Shown here: piece after piece, positions 16,422-24,598 of the stretch | Position numbering within the stretch: the first letter of the stretch is position 1 | How the letters are laid out: every line of letters starts with the position of its first letter | Program-made: the position numbers and the translations under genes | Assembly (NCBI GenBank): GCA_009840595.1 | Contig: VXNK01000039.1 | Coordinates: forward strand, 1 to 64,000 | Source of the DNA: Rhodospirillaceae bacterium | Lineage (GTDB): Bacteria > Pseudomonadota > Alphaproteobacteria > Bin65 | DNA length: 64,000 nt | Direction of reading: 5' to 3' | Notes under the pieces: model-generated | What the model was told of the DNA's origin: nothing | Seen by the model: the letters and a program-made list of their open reading frames with translations, nothing else | Databases searched by the model: none

Positions 16422-18799
16422 GCAAGAATACGCCGGCAGGCATGGCGGAGGCGCCCCGGCCCGGTATCGTCGGCGCCCGGGTGCAGCGGCGCGAGGATCC
16501 ACGGCTGCTCACCGGCCGGGGCAGCTATACCGACGACCGCAAAGCTGCCGGCGCGGTCCATGTCGCCTTCTGCCGAAGCGACCGGGCCCATGCCCGCATC
16601 GCCGGAATCGATATAGCCGAAGCGCAACAGGCGCCGGGCGTTCTGGGCGTCTTTACCGCCGCGGATATTGACGCCGTCGCCCGCCCGATCCGCGCGACCT
16701 CCAACATGCCCGACTACCGCGCCACCGAATTCGTGCCGCTGGCGCGCGGGAAGGTGCGCCATGTCGGCGAACCCGTTGCCGCCGTGGTCGCGGAGAACCG
16801 CTATCTCGCCGAGGATGCCGCCGCCCTCGTGTCCGTGGATTACGATCCGCTGCCGGATGCAGCCGATCCGGAGGCGGCGCTCGAGGATCGCGTGCTGCTC
16901 CACGAGGAGGCCGGGACCAATCTCATCGCGGCCCGGGAGTTCGCCAGGGGTGACGTCGACGCGGTCATGGCGGACGCCGCGCTCGTCGTCGAGGACCGGT
17001 TCCGAATCCGGCGCAAGACGCCGGCGGCGATCGAGAACCGCTGCTATCTCGCCGAATTCGACGCCGGCCGGCAGGCGCTGACCCTCCACGGGACGACCCA
17101 GGTGCCGGGCCTGCTGCGCGACGCGCTGGCCGAGATTTTCGATCTGCCGGGCCACCGCCTGCGGGTCGTCGCGCCCGATGTCGGCGGCGGCTTCGGCGCC
17201 AAGGCCTCGCTCTATCCCGAGGAGGTCGTCGTCTGCGCCCTCGCCATGCGCCTCGGCCGGCCGGTCAAATGGACCGGCGACCGCATGGAAGACCTGACGG
17301 CGACCAGCCAGGCCTTCGACGAGATCGTCCGGGCGAAGCTGGCATTCGATGCGGACGGACGATTCCTTGCGCTGGAGGCCGATGTCATCGGCGATATCGG
17401 CGCCTATTCGATTTATCCCTGGACGGCGTCGCTGGAGCCGGTCCAGGTGGTGAGCTTCCTGCCCGGCCCCTACCGGATCGCCAACTACCGCGGGCGGGTG
17501 CGCGCGGTCGCGACCTCGAAGGCGCCGACCGGGCCGTATCGCGGCGTCGGCCGGCCGGTCTCGACCTTCGTCATGGAGCGGCTGGTCGACATGGCGGCCC
17601 GGCGGCTGGACATGGACCCCGCGGAATTGAGGGTGCGGAACCTGGTGCGCGACGAGGAGTTTCCCTACAAGTCCGGCTCCGGAATCGTCTGGGACCGCGC
17701 GGGCTTTCAGGACTGCCTGCGCGTGACGCTCGACCGCTTCGGCTATGCGGAACGGCGGGCCGAGCAAGCGGCGGCGCGGGAGCGGGGCAGGCTGGTCGGC
17801 ATCGGCATCGCGTCCTACGCCGAGTTGACCGGCATCGGCTCGCGCATCTCGGCGGCGCCGGGCATGCCGATCAACACCGGCACCGAGCGCGCAACGATCG
17901 AGATCGATTCGACCGGCGCGGTCACGGCGGCCTTCGGCATCGCCTCCCACGGCCAGGGCCTGGAGACGACGCTCGCCCAGATCGTCGCCGAGGAACTCGG
18001 CGTCCGGGTCGAGGATGTCGGGATCGTGCACGGCGACAGCGCCGCGGTGGCGCACAGCACCGGCACCTATGCGAGCCGCAGCACGGTGCTCGCCGGCGGT
18101 GCGGCGACGCTCTCGGCCCGGTCGCTCAGGGCGCAGGTCGTCAAGGCGGCGTCCCATCTTCTGGAAGCCGCCGAAACCGATATCGAAATGCGCGACGGCG
18201 TCGTGTCGGTCGCCGGGACGGACGCGTCGATTACGCTGCGGGAACTGGCGCGCGCCTTCTATACTGAAATGCGGCGCATTCCGAAGGAGGCGCGCGAGTC
18301 GCTCGATCTCAGCGCCAGCGCGACTTACGACCCCTTCTTCGGCACGACGACGGCGGCGACCCATATCGCGGAAGTCGAGATCGACCCGCAGACCTTCGGC
18401 GTTGCGGTCCGGCGCTATGTCGTGGCCGAGGATTGCGGGCGCATCGTCAACCCGATGATCGTGGACGGGCAGGTTCATGGCGGCGTCGCGCAAGGCATCG
18501 GCGCGGCGCTCCTCGAGGAAGTGGTCCATGACGACAGCGGACAGCTCCTGACCGGGAGCTTCGTCGACTATGTCGTGCCGTCGGCGGCCGAAATCCCGGA
18601 CATCGATGCCGCTCATCTCGATACCGAATCGCCGTCCACGCTGGGCGGCTACCGGGGCATGGGCGAGGGCGGCACCATCGGCGCGCCGGCGGCCGTCGCC
18701 AACGCCGTCGCCGACGCCCTTTCAGGGATGGACATTCAAATCAACGAATTGCCGGTCACGCCGGAACGGCTGTTCCGCCTGATCCGCCCCGATCTGTAG
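16418..18799 (+). CDS. Molybdenum hydroxylase large, molybdopterin-binding (CoxL-type) subunit
   Basis: A 793-residue catalytic subunit binding the molybdopterin cytosine dinucleotide cofactor. Signs are VQRREDPRLLTGRGSYTDDR at the N-terminus, GGGFGAKASLYPE, the active-site loop PYRGVGR, GQGLETTLAQIVAEEL, and near the C-terminus GMGEGGTIGAPAA with the catalytic Glu. The loop is of the form II kind; a CO-oxidising form I enzyme would carry Cys in AYxCSFR, so this is not predicted to be a true CO dehydrogenase. Start ATG 16418 overlaps the upstream stop. Maturation genes (CoxD/E/F/G or MocA-type) are not nearby. An SDR gene follows after 29 bases and may be in the same transcript. It is clearly distinct in sequence from the orphan large subunit at 1420-3753. 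Confidence 0.94.
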   Translation: MSKNTPAGMAEAPRPGIVGARVQRREDPRLLTGRGSYTDDRKAAGAVHVAFCRSDRAHARIAGIDIAEAQQAPGVLGVFTAADIDAVARPIRATSNMPDYRATEFVPLARGKVRHVGEPVAAVVAENRYLAEDAAALVSVDYDPLPDAADPEAALEDRVLLHEEAGTNLIAAREFARGDVDAVMADAALVVEDRFRIRRKTPAAIENRCYLAEFDAGRQALTLHGTTQVPGLLRDALAEIFDLPGHRLRVVAPDVGGGFGAKASLYPEEVVVCALAMRLGRPVKWTGDRMEDLTATSQAFDEIVRAKLAFDADGRFLALEADVIGDIGAYSIYPWTASLEPVQVVSFLPGPYRIANYRGRVRAVATSKAPTGPYRGVGRPVSTFVMERLVDMAARRLDMDPAELRVRNLVRDEEFPYKSGSGIVWDRAGFQDCLRVTLDRFGYAERRAEQAAARERGRLVGIGIASYAELTGIGSRISAAPGMPINTGTERATIEIDSTGAVTAAFGIASHGQGLETTLAQIVAEELGVRVEDVGIVHGDSAAVAHSTGTYASRSTVLAGGAATLSARSLRAQVVKAASHLLEAAETDIEMRDGVVSVAGTDASITLRELARAFYTEMRRIPKEARESLDLSASATYDPFFGTTTAATHIAEVEIDPQTFGVAVRRYVVAEDCGRIVNPMIVDGQVHGGVAQGIGAALLEEVVHDDSGQLLTGSFVDYVVPSAAEIPDIDAAHLDTESPSTLGGYRGMGEGGTIGAPAAVANAVADALSGMDIQINELPVTPERLFRLIRPDL

Positions 18800-18828
18800 G
18801 GCCGAACCGAACGAGGGAGAATCCGGAC

Positions 18829-19587
18829 ATGGATCTTGATCTGGAAGGGAAGGTCGCCCTGGTGACCGGCAGCGGCCGGGATGTCGGCCGCGAAATCGCG
18901 CTCGCCTTTGCGGCCGAGGGCGCCACCGTGGCGGTCAACTACAGCCGTTCGGCGGACGCCGCTACCGCCGTCGTCGAGGAGATCGCCCGCGGCGGTGGCA
19001 CGGCCAAGGCCTACCGGGCGGACATCGCCGACCTCGAGGCCGTCCGGGCCATGACGGAGGCCATTATCGCCGATTTCGGCCGGATCGACGTGCTGGTGAA
19101 CAACGCCGGCTTCGTCGTGCCGCAGCGCTTCCTGGACACCGGGCCGGAGGACTGGAAGCGGCAGATCGACGTCGGCCTCTATGGCGTCATCCATTGCTGC
19201 AGCGCGGTCGGCGCCCACATGGTCGAGCGGGGCGGGGGCCGCATCGTGAACCTCGCCGGCGATTCGGCGCGGGTCGGCGAAAAGTTCCTGTCGGTGACGA
19301 CATCGGCGCGCGGCGGCGTGCTGTCGCTCACCAAGTCGCTGGCGCGGGAGTTCGGCCCGTCCGGCGTCACGGTCAACGCCGTCGCCCTCGGCTATGTCGA
19401 GACCGCCCACACCGACCGGGAGTGGCTGGAGAAGAACCGGGAGAAGATCGTCCGGCAATATCCGATGCGCCGGATCGGCAGGCCCGAAGACGTGGCGCCG
19501 GCCATCGTATTCCTGGCGTCGGGCGGCGCAGGCTGGATCACCGGCCAGGTGCTCAGCATCAGCGGCGGCTACAGCATGGTCGGATAG
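18829..19587 (+). CDS. Short-chain dehydrogenase/reductase
   Basis: A 252-residue classical SDR. The cofactor loop is ALVTGSGRDVGREIALAFAA (TGxxxxxG form), followed by NNAGF. In the active-site region the usual YxxxK is not obvious: the stretch VTTSARGGVLSLTKSLAREF has Ser/Ala where Tyr is expected but keeps the Lys. The C-terminal ASGGAGWITGQVLSISGGYS is typical. Loss of the catalytic Tyr would be noteworthy and suggests altered chemistry. A strong GAGGGAGAA lies upstream. It follows the CoxL-type gene closely and probably closes that operon. Confidence 0.9.
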   Translation: MDLDLEGKVALVTGSGRDVGREIALAFAAEGATVAVNYSRSADAATAVVEEIARGGGTAKAYRADIADLEAVRAMTEAIIADFGRIDVLVNNAGFVVPQRFLDTGPEDWKRQIDVGLYGVIHCCSAVGAHMVERGGGRIVNLAGDSARVGEKFLSVTTSARGGVLSLTKSLAREFGPSGVTVNAVALGYVETAHTDREWLEKNREKIVRQYPMRRIGRPEDVAPAIVFLASGGAGWITGQVLSISGGYSMVG

Positions 19588-19848
19588 GCCGGCGGGCGGG
19601 TATTGCCGGGGGCGGCGGGCCGGCTTATTTTTGTGTTGCTCCAATGCTTGGGGCGGACGGTAGTGACCAAATCGAACGGATCCGGGTACAGGGTTCCCTC
19701 ATTCTAAAATAGACAGACAATTCTATCTATCAACGGTCCGCAGGATTTTCGTTCGTTGTATGTGTGGCGGGACGGCCACGTCGTCTGGACCCGACACTGT
19801 TGTTGCGCTATGGTTGCTAGCGGGGAGTAGCGCATCTGGGGAAGAAAT
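19588..19848. other. AT-richer intergenic region
   Basis: No gene is supported between the SDR stop and the next ORF. The sequence shifts from GC-rich to markedly AT-richer around 19620, marking the edge of an accessory segment that runs to the tRNA-Pro gene. GGGGAAGAAAT before 19849 can serve as a ribosome binding site. No copy of the tRNA 3' end (a would-be attachment repeat) was found here by eye. Confidence 0.5.
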
Positions 19849-20358
19849 ATGGAACTTGCAAAGGCGGGATCGATAGCCTCAATTATTTCGTCGACAATAA
19901 TTTGCTTGACTTTCACCGGCGGCATTATTGCCTATTTTGCAGGATTCAGCGATAGGGATGCTAAACTCGGCCAAGATATTGCCGTAATTAATACCAAACT
20001 ATCTCATATGGAGGAGGGAATTAAAGCGTTGAGAAGCGACGTTGAAAGTTTGAAATCAATCTCAAAGAGAGTTGAAAAGAACATAAACGAAAAAAGCCAG
20101 TGGGCCAGTGGTACACTACGAAACTTCACAGGATATGTTCCAATTTCTACTTGGGTGGATATGAAAGGACAGAAGATTACGACTAAGGAAGATTACCAGA
20201 GAATATTCAATCTATTTCTGAAAGCGACGGCAAGAGTTCAAGACCTCGACGGTGCAGGTGTGACGCTGGTCTGTAGCGGAAATGTCGTTGGCTGCAAGAA
20301 AGCATTCCCCGAACCGTGGGGACCCCTCAAGATCAAGCAGATACCGGAAAAGAAATAG
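19849..20358 (+). CDS. Membrane-anchored coiled-coil protein of unknown function
   Basis: No family recognised. The 169-residue product has one N-terminal membrane segment (about residues 8-30, IASIISSTIICLTFTGGIIA). Next is a predicted coiled coil (about 35-75, with INTKLSHMEEGIKALRSDVE), then a soluble domain of about 90 residues ending in Lys-rich IKQIPEKK. Two Cys residues (VCSGNVVGC) in the C-terminal part could pair. A short N-terminal anchor plus coiled coil resembles small phage or island accessory proteins. Codon use is AT-rich, unlike the flanking metabolic genes. It is convergent with two overlapping small ORFs, 10 bases past its stop. Confidence 0.75.
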   Translation: MELAKAGSIASIISSTIICLTFTGGIIAYFAGFSDRDAKLGQDIAVINTKLSHMEEGIKALRSDVESLKSISKRVEKNINEKSQWASGTLRNFTGYVPISTWVDMKGQKITTKEDYQRIFNLFLKATARVQDLDGAGVTLVCSGNVVGCKKAFPEPWGPLKIKQIPEKK

Positions 20359-20368
20359 CACAATCAGA

Positions 20369-20479
20369 TTAGTCGCAGTCATCCCCCGTGTTCCGGCAAT
20401 GCTGGCAGATGACCAAAACGACGGCTGCAACTGCTGCAATCGACCATAGAACGAATGCGAGTGCGAAAGGCCATGTCAT
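20369..20479 (-). CDS. Putative 36-residue single-pass membrane protein
   Basis: A short frame whose translation is a well-formed transmembrane helix (MTWPFALAFVLWSIAAVAAV, then VVLVIC) followed by a Cys-containing tail (QHCRNTGDDCD). Its ATG overlaps the stop of another 36-codon frame immediately upstream (ATGA), a sign of genuine coupling. Only a weak GAGAG precedes the start. Small membrane proteins with this layout are common in phage-derived segments, but no homologue was recognised. Confidence 0.45.
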   Translation of the reverse strand: MTWPFALAFVLWSIAAVAAVVLVICQHCRNTGDDCD

Positions 20480-20586
20480 GCGGCGACTCTCTGTTCGCGG
20501 CGAGTTTTAGCCACCGCCCTTGAGCATGTGGCGATTGCTGCACCGATCGGCAAGGGAATCATGTATCGGGGCGGGCGATAGTACAT
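20476..20586 (-). CDS. Putative 36-residue basic protein
   Basis: Begins MYYRPPRYMIPLPIGAAIAT and ends TRREQRVAA; basic and partly hydrophobic. Its stop overlaps the start of the 36-residue membrane ORF by ATGA. The ribosome binding site is weak. Judged plausible mainly because of the stop-start overlap and the shared strand with the other small genes of this segment. No family recognised. Confidence 0.3.
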   Translation of the reverse strand: MYYRPPRYMIPLPIGAAIATCSRAVAKTRREQRVAA

Positions 20587-20745
20587 TGCCTGTCTCAGTA
20601 CTTCGCGGCCGGGGCTGAAGCGTTGATCGCCGCTGCCGTTTCAATAGCAAGCCTGACCTCATGACCACTTAACTGAGCGCTGCGAGCGTGACGAACGGAT
20701 GGGGCAGGAATAGGGCGTTGAACGCGAACGACAACCTAAGGGATT

Positions 20746-21024
20746 TCAAACGGGAAACCCCTTGCTTAGTTGCCCTGCTGCCTTTTTCTTCGCCGCCTCG
20801 GCCGCCGGCTCCGGAACCGCCGCAATCTGGCGGAGCCGCGTGGTATCCATACGCTCTGCAGCTGGGGTGGGCGAATTCGTAACATGTGTGTTACGATTTT
20901 TTGCGGGTCGCCCCGCGGGTTGCGCCTGCATCTCGGGTAGCGCGCCCAACTTGCGGCACAGGTCGAACCGGGTGTTGGCCACCCAGTTGCCGAGCGAGTC
21001 GAGACCTTGGAGGCGCAGCTTCAT
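20746..21024 (-). CDS. Hypothetical protein, second gene of a coupled pair
   Basis: A 92-residue frame beginning MKLRLQGLDSLGNWVANTRF, rich in Ala, Pro and Lys in its second half (AAEAAKKKAAGQLSKGFPV). It starts 4 bases after the stop of the 78-residue upstream gene, so translation is probably coupled. The first 35 residues look folded (WVANTRFDLCRKLGALPEM); the rest looks disordered. No family recognised; it may be a truncated product. Confidence 0.4.
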   Translation of the reverse strand: MKLRLQGLDSLGNWVANTRFDLCRKLGALPEMQAQPAGRPAKNRNTHVTNSPTPAAERMDTTRLRQIAAVPEPAAEAAKKKAAGQLSKGFPV

Positions 21025-21028
21025 TCGG

Positions 21029-21265
21029 TCACCGCTCGCGCAAGAAGGCGCGATAGTGATTCACTGCGGTTCCGTAGCCGGATGGAATCGACCGTGGCAG
21101 CGCTCGCTCTAGGTCGCTTCGAAGAAACGATTCGATTTCGACGCCCAAGTTACGTTCCACATAGCGAATGTCTTGGCAGTAAGTGTTGATGCTGGAATCC
21201 TTCAACGGGGCACCATCAACTTTTCGGTAGCGGGTCAGATATTCACGGTACGCTAGTTCCCTCAT
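21029..21265 (-). CDS. Integrase core-binding-like small protein
   Basis: A 78-residue protein with a strong ribosome binding site (AGGAGAAGG, about 7 bases before ATG). Its pattern resembles the SAM-like core-binding domain of tyrosine recombinases: YREYLTRYRK, then SSINTYCQDIRYVERNLGV, a DLERAL helix, and NHYRAFL at the end. The catalytic domain with its Arg-His-Arg-Tyr set is absent here and in the downstream frame. It is either a decayed integrase fragment or a stand-alone DNA-binding protein. It lies about 640 bases from the 3' end of tRNA-Pro, a classic integration site, on the same strand. Confidence 0.5.
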   Translation of the reverse strand: MRELAYREYLTRYRKVDGAPLKDSSINTYCQDIRYVERNLGVEIESFLRSDLERALPRSIPSGYGTAVNHYRAFLRER

Positions 21266-21546
21266 GCTCGCCTTCTCCTGTTTCGAGATTGCCGCAAAGC
21301 GGCGCGCATGCGTTTCTCTCCCCTATGATGCTGTAATTCAACCGGGTTGATGCCGATTGGGGAGGTGCCGGAGCAGAAGGCGCACAAGGTTTGTCCCCGG
21401 TATGGAGGCCAGGGCAAACCTTCGCCGGGGATATGCCGACCGGAGCCGGGCCATCGCTTGCGGCGGCCATCACGACGACGTTGCCTCATGGCTTGCAGTT
21501 CCTTGCGCGGACGCCATCCGCGGCAACGCCCTGTCTGCACTGACCA
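21266..21546. other. Accessory-segment DNA without a supported gene
   Basis: Frames on both strands are open, but none combines a start signal with protein-like composition. One minus-strand frame ends plausibly (GLPWPPYRGQTLCAFCSGTS) but its 5' half looks random, so it may be a decayed gene. The segment 20587-20745 is likewise without a supported gene. Confidence 0.4.
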
Positions 21547-21669
21547 TCACCCCGATTGCCGCTTTCGCAGTTGCTCTCGATTTGGCGATCTCGGTCTAAG
21601 GCTGGCCTTTGTCGGGTCCCCCAGTAGGTCGATCTTGCGTCCCTCGTGTTGGTACCTGATGATTGTCAT
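21547..21669 (-). CDS. Putative 40-residue basic protein
   Basis: Begins MTIIRYQHEGRKIDLLGDPT and ends NREQLRKRQSG; strongly basic at the C-terminus. Kept because it reads as a natural protein and shares the strand and low-GC context of the segment. No clear ribosome binding site and no recognised family. The same strand upstream (21674 to about 21780) holds another open stretch ending GVRAATCMDAMKRCH whose start cannot be fixed. Confidence 0.3.
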   Translation of the reverse strand: MTIIRYQHEGRKIDLLGDPTKASLRPRSPNREQLRKRQSG

Positions 21670-21905
21670 CGGTTCAGTGACAGCGCTTCATCGCGTCCAT
21701 GCAGGTCGCGGCCCGCACCCCCTCCCAGCCTTTGCCGGCAAGGTCGCCGTCACAATCGAACATCGCCAGCAGGTCAGCCGCCGCCCGGATTGGGGCGGGT
21801 GTGCCGGCGCTGTGCGGCGGAACAAAATCGGGTGGTTTCCGCCCAATTGGGCAGAAACCCGGCCTGTCTGACCGCTCCGAATTTCCGCTAGGTCTTTGAA
21901 AAAAT

Positions 21906-21982
21906 TGGTCGGAGTGAGTGGATTCGAACCACCGGCCCCTGCCTCCCGAAGACAGTGCTCTACCAGGCTGAGCTACACTCCG
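21906..21982 (-). tRNA. tRNA-Pro (anticodon CGG)
   Basis: Full cloverleaf on the minus strand, 77 bases including an encoded CCA. The acceptor pairs CGGAGTG with CACTCCG, the discriminator is A, the D arm contains AGCTCAGCCTGGTAGAGC, the T arm holds GGTTCGAATCC, and the anticodon loop reads TTCGGGA. It decodes CCG. A run of T follows the CCA end. The AT-richer segment with an integrase-like fragment lies on its 3' side, as expected if the gene served as an integration target. Confidence 0.96.
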
Positions 21983-22178
21983 GCCGAGCGCGCTATATAA
22001 GGGCCGGCCCCGGCCGGCGCAAGCCGCGCTTCCGGCCCGCCGCCGGGTTCCTTTCCCGCCGTTTGCCGGTGCGGCAGCTACGGTGGTCGGCGAGGGCGGA
22101 TCGATGCTACCCTGATTCCCGAAGTCTTTGGCCAGCCGGCAGATTTCCGGAATTTCCGGGCAACAGGAACCGTCGAGC

Positions 22179-22988
22179 ATGAAATCGTCGACCCGAACAT
22201 CCGAAGTGCTGCAGACGCGCCAGCGGGACGCCGTTCTCTACGCCACGCTCAATCGGCCCGAATCCGGCAACGCGCTGTCGCTCGAACTGCTCGGTTCGTT
22301 GCAGGACCTCTGGCAGCGGCTGGAGGACGATACCTCGGTTCGGGCGGTCGTTCTGGAAGGCGCCGGGCGCTTCTTCTGCACCGGTCACGACCTGAAGGAG
22401 ATACTCGACAGCAACGAAAACGGCGGAGAATTCGCCCGGCGCATGGCCGACGCCTGCAATCGCATGATGCTGTCGATCAACCGCCTCCCGCAGCCCGTCA
22501 TCGCCAAGGTTCACGGGATAGCAACCGCCGCCGGCTGCCAGCTCGTGGCCACCTGCGACCTCGCCATCGCGTCCGCAGACGCGCGTTTCGGGACGCCGGG
22601 CGTCAATATCGGCACCTGGTGTTCGACGCCCTCGGTCGCGCTCAGCCGCACCGTCGGCCGCAAGCATGCCATGCAGATGCTGTTGACCGGCCGGCTTTTT
22701 CCTGCGGACGACGCCTTTCGCATGGGCCTGATCAACGAGGTGGTACCGGCCGACGGGCTCGGTGCCGCTGTCGACGAACTGGCGGACGAGATCGCGTCCA
22801 AGTCGCCCTACGCCATTGCGCTGGGGAAGCGCAGTTTCTATCGGCAACTCGAACTCGATATCGATGCCGCCTACGACTTTTCCGGCGAGGTTGCGGCGCG
22901 CAACGCGCATGCGGCCGACGCCAGGGAAGGCGTCTCCGCTTTCCTCGGGAAACGCGAGCCAGACTGGCCCGGCCGCCAAGGCTGCTGA
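22179..22988 (+). CDS. Enoyl-CoA hydratase-related protein (crotonase family)
   Basis: A 269-residue crotonase from MKSSTRTSEV (AGGAACC upstream); an earlier in-frame start at 22128 adds 17 unlikely residues. Oxyanion-hole segments are GRFFCTGHDLKEI and HGIATAAGCQLVATCDLAIA; the second has Ala-Ala-Gly where hydratases often carry a catalytic Glu. The C-terminus (FLGKREPDWPGR) is usual. It resembles the EchA-like hydratase/isomerase group often paired with acyl-CoA ligases. The ligase gene follows 23 bases downstream, so the two probably form one unit for activating and processing a carboxylic acid. Confidence 0.88.
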   Translation: MKSSTRTSEVLQTRQRDAVLYATLNRPESGNALSLELLGSLQDLWQRLEDDTSVRAVVLEGAGRFFCTGHDLKEILDSNENGGEFARRMADACNRMMLSINRLPQPVIAKVHGIATAAGCQLVATCDLAIASADARFGTPGVNIGTWCSTPSVALSRTVGRKHAMQMLLTGRLFPADDAFRMGLINEVVPADGLGAAVDELADEIASKSPYAIALGKRSFYRQLELDIDAAYDFSGEVAARNAHAADAREGVSAFLGKREPDWPGRQGC

Positions 22989-23011
22989 ACCGCCGGGCTC
23001 CGGTTGCCGGC

Positions 23012-24571
23012 ATGCCCCTCAACCTCACTTGCCACCTGACTCGGGCGGCGCGCCGCCACCCCGATGCGCCGGCAATTCTGCATGGAGACCGGCAGCGTAG
23101 CTACGCGTGGCTGGACGATCGGGTCGGGCGGCTGGCCGGCGGATTGCGGCAGCTCGGCCTCGCTGAGGGCGACCGGGTCGGCATCGTCGTGGATATCGAA
23201 CCGCGTTCGATCGAATGCCTCCTGGGGCCGCTGCGCGCGGGGCTCGCAATCGTCCCGGTCAACAGCCGCCTGCATCCGGCCGAGCACGCCTACATGCTCG
23301 GCGACTGCGGCGCGCGGGCCGTCCTGTGCAGCGCCGCGCGGGCGGCGGGGTTGCTGGGCGTGCGGGACCGGATGCCGGCGCTGGAGCATTTCATCGTCAT
23401 CGGGGATGCCGGTCCGGCCGGTCCGGGGGTCGAGGATTACGAGGACTTGGTGGCCGGAGCGGCGCCGGTCCCCGATGTTCCCGTCAGCCGGGATACGGTG
23501 TCTTGGATTTTCTACACATCGGGCACCACCGGGCGCCCGAAAGGCGCCGTGCACACCCATCGCTCGCTCGGCGCCATGGTCGACGCCCAGCTCATCGATA
23601 TCTGGCCCAGCGGCGTCGAAGAGCGGCTGGCCCACGTCACGCCGATGAGCCATGCCGCCGGGCTCCTGGTCTTTCACCAGACTGCCGGCGCCGGCGCTCA
23701 TGTTTTCCCGGAATTTACGCGCTTCGAGCCCCAAGACTTCTACCGGATGGTCGAACGCCATCGGGTGACCAAGGCCTCGCTCGTGCCCACGATGATCCAC
23801 CGGCTGCTCGACGGTCCGTGGCCGGTCCGCAACGACATTTCCAGCCTGAAGACGGTGCAATATGGCGGCGCGCCGTTGCATCTCGAACCGCTGCGCCGGG
23901 CGCTCGACCGTTTCGGGCCGATATTCGTCAACGTCTACGCCCAGGGCGAGGCGCCGCTGGCCTGCACTTTCCTGTCGAAGTCGGAGCATCGGGCGGCCGC
24001 CGAGACGGGATCGCAACGCCTATCGTCCGTCGGGCGCGAATGTTACGGCGCGGAGGTCGATGTCTTCGATCCGGACGACAGATCCGTCGGGCCGGGCTCG
24101 AACGGCGAGATCGTCGTTCGCGGCGACGTCGTCATGCAGCGCTACTGGAACGCGCCGGAGGCAAGCGCGGAGACCCTGCGCGGCGGCTGGCTTCACACCG
24201 GCGACGTTGGCTGGAAGGACGAGGACGGCTACCTGTATATCGCCGACCGCATCAAGGACATGGTGATCAAGGGCGGGACCAATATCTATCCGCGCGAGAT
24301 CGAGGAGGTGCTGCATCGCCACCGCGACGTCGCCGAAGCGGCGGTCTTCGGCGTCCCGGACGCGGAGTGGGGCGAGGCGGTTGCCGCGGCCGTCGTGCTC
24401 CGCGCCGGCGCGCCGGCCGATGCCGCCGCGCTGATCGGGTGGTGCGCCGAATCCGTTGCCGCGTTCAAGCTTCCCGCCGACATTCATTTCGTCGATGCGC
24501 TGCCGAAGAGCGGCTACGGAAAGATCCTCAAGCGGGAAGTCCGCGCCGCGCTCTACCCCGGCATCGGGTGA
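23012..24571 (+). CDS. AMP-dependent acyl-CoA synthetase/ligase
   Basis: A 519-residue ANL-superfamily ligase that activates a carboxylic acid as acyl-AMP and then transfers it to CoA. Motifs: the P-loop FYTSGTTGRPKGAVHTHRSL, the aromatic/gate region, the hinge Asp in TGDVGWKDEDGYLYIADRIK, GGTNIYPREIEEVLHRH, and the C-terminal catalytic Lys in KSGYGKILKREVR. I chose ATG 23012 (MPLNLTCHLTRAA); the open frame upstream lies over the crotonase gene. It is likely co-transcribed with the preceding crotonase. The chain length or aromatic nature of the substrate cannot be told. Confidence 0.93.
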   Translation: MPLNLTCHLTRAARRHPDAPAILHGDRQRSYAWLDDRVGRLAGGLRQLGLAEGDRVGIVVDIEPRSIECLLGPLRAGLAIVPVNSRLHPAEHAYMLGDCGARAVLCSAARAAGLLGVRDRMPALEHFIVIGDAGPAGPGVEDYEDLVAGAAPVPDVPVSRDTVSWIFYTSGTTGRPKGAVHTHRSLGAMVDAQLIDIWPSGVEERLAHVTPMSHAAGLLVFHQTAGAGAHVFPEFTRFEPQDFYRMVERHRVTKASLVPTMIHRLLDGPWPVRNDISSLKTVQYGGAPLHLEPLRRALDRFGPIFVNVYAQGEAPLACTFLSKSEHRAAAETGSQRLSSVGRECYGAEVDVFDPDDRSVGPGSNGEIVVRGDVVMQRYWNAPEASAETLRGGWLHTGDVGWKDEDGYLYIADRIKDMVIKGGTNIYPREIEEVLHRHRDVAEAAVFGVPDAEWGEAVAAAVVLRAGAPADAAALIGWCAESVAAFKLPADIHFVDALPKSGYGKILKREVRAALYPGIG

Positions 24572-24598
24572 CGCGCCGGCCGGTCCGCCGACCGGTTT

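Noticed and set aside
16358-18616. 752-codon open frame on the minus strand
   Set aside because: Antisense shadow of the CoxL-type gene; the translation lacks motifs.
15052-18799. True aerobic CO dehydrogenase
   Set aside because: The large subunit has PYRGVGR, not the CO-type AYxCSFR loop, and maturation genes are missing nearby.
19588-19848. Attachment-site repeat matching the tRNA-Pro 3' end
   Set aside because: No stretch resembling the tRNA 3' part was found on reading; integration can only be inferred from the other signs.
21674-22180. 168-codon minus-strand frame across tRNA-Pro
   Set aside because: It runs through the tRNA gene and starts in non-coding DNA; only its last 30 or so codons look natural, with no fixed start.
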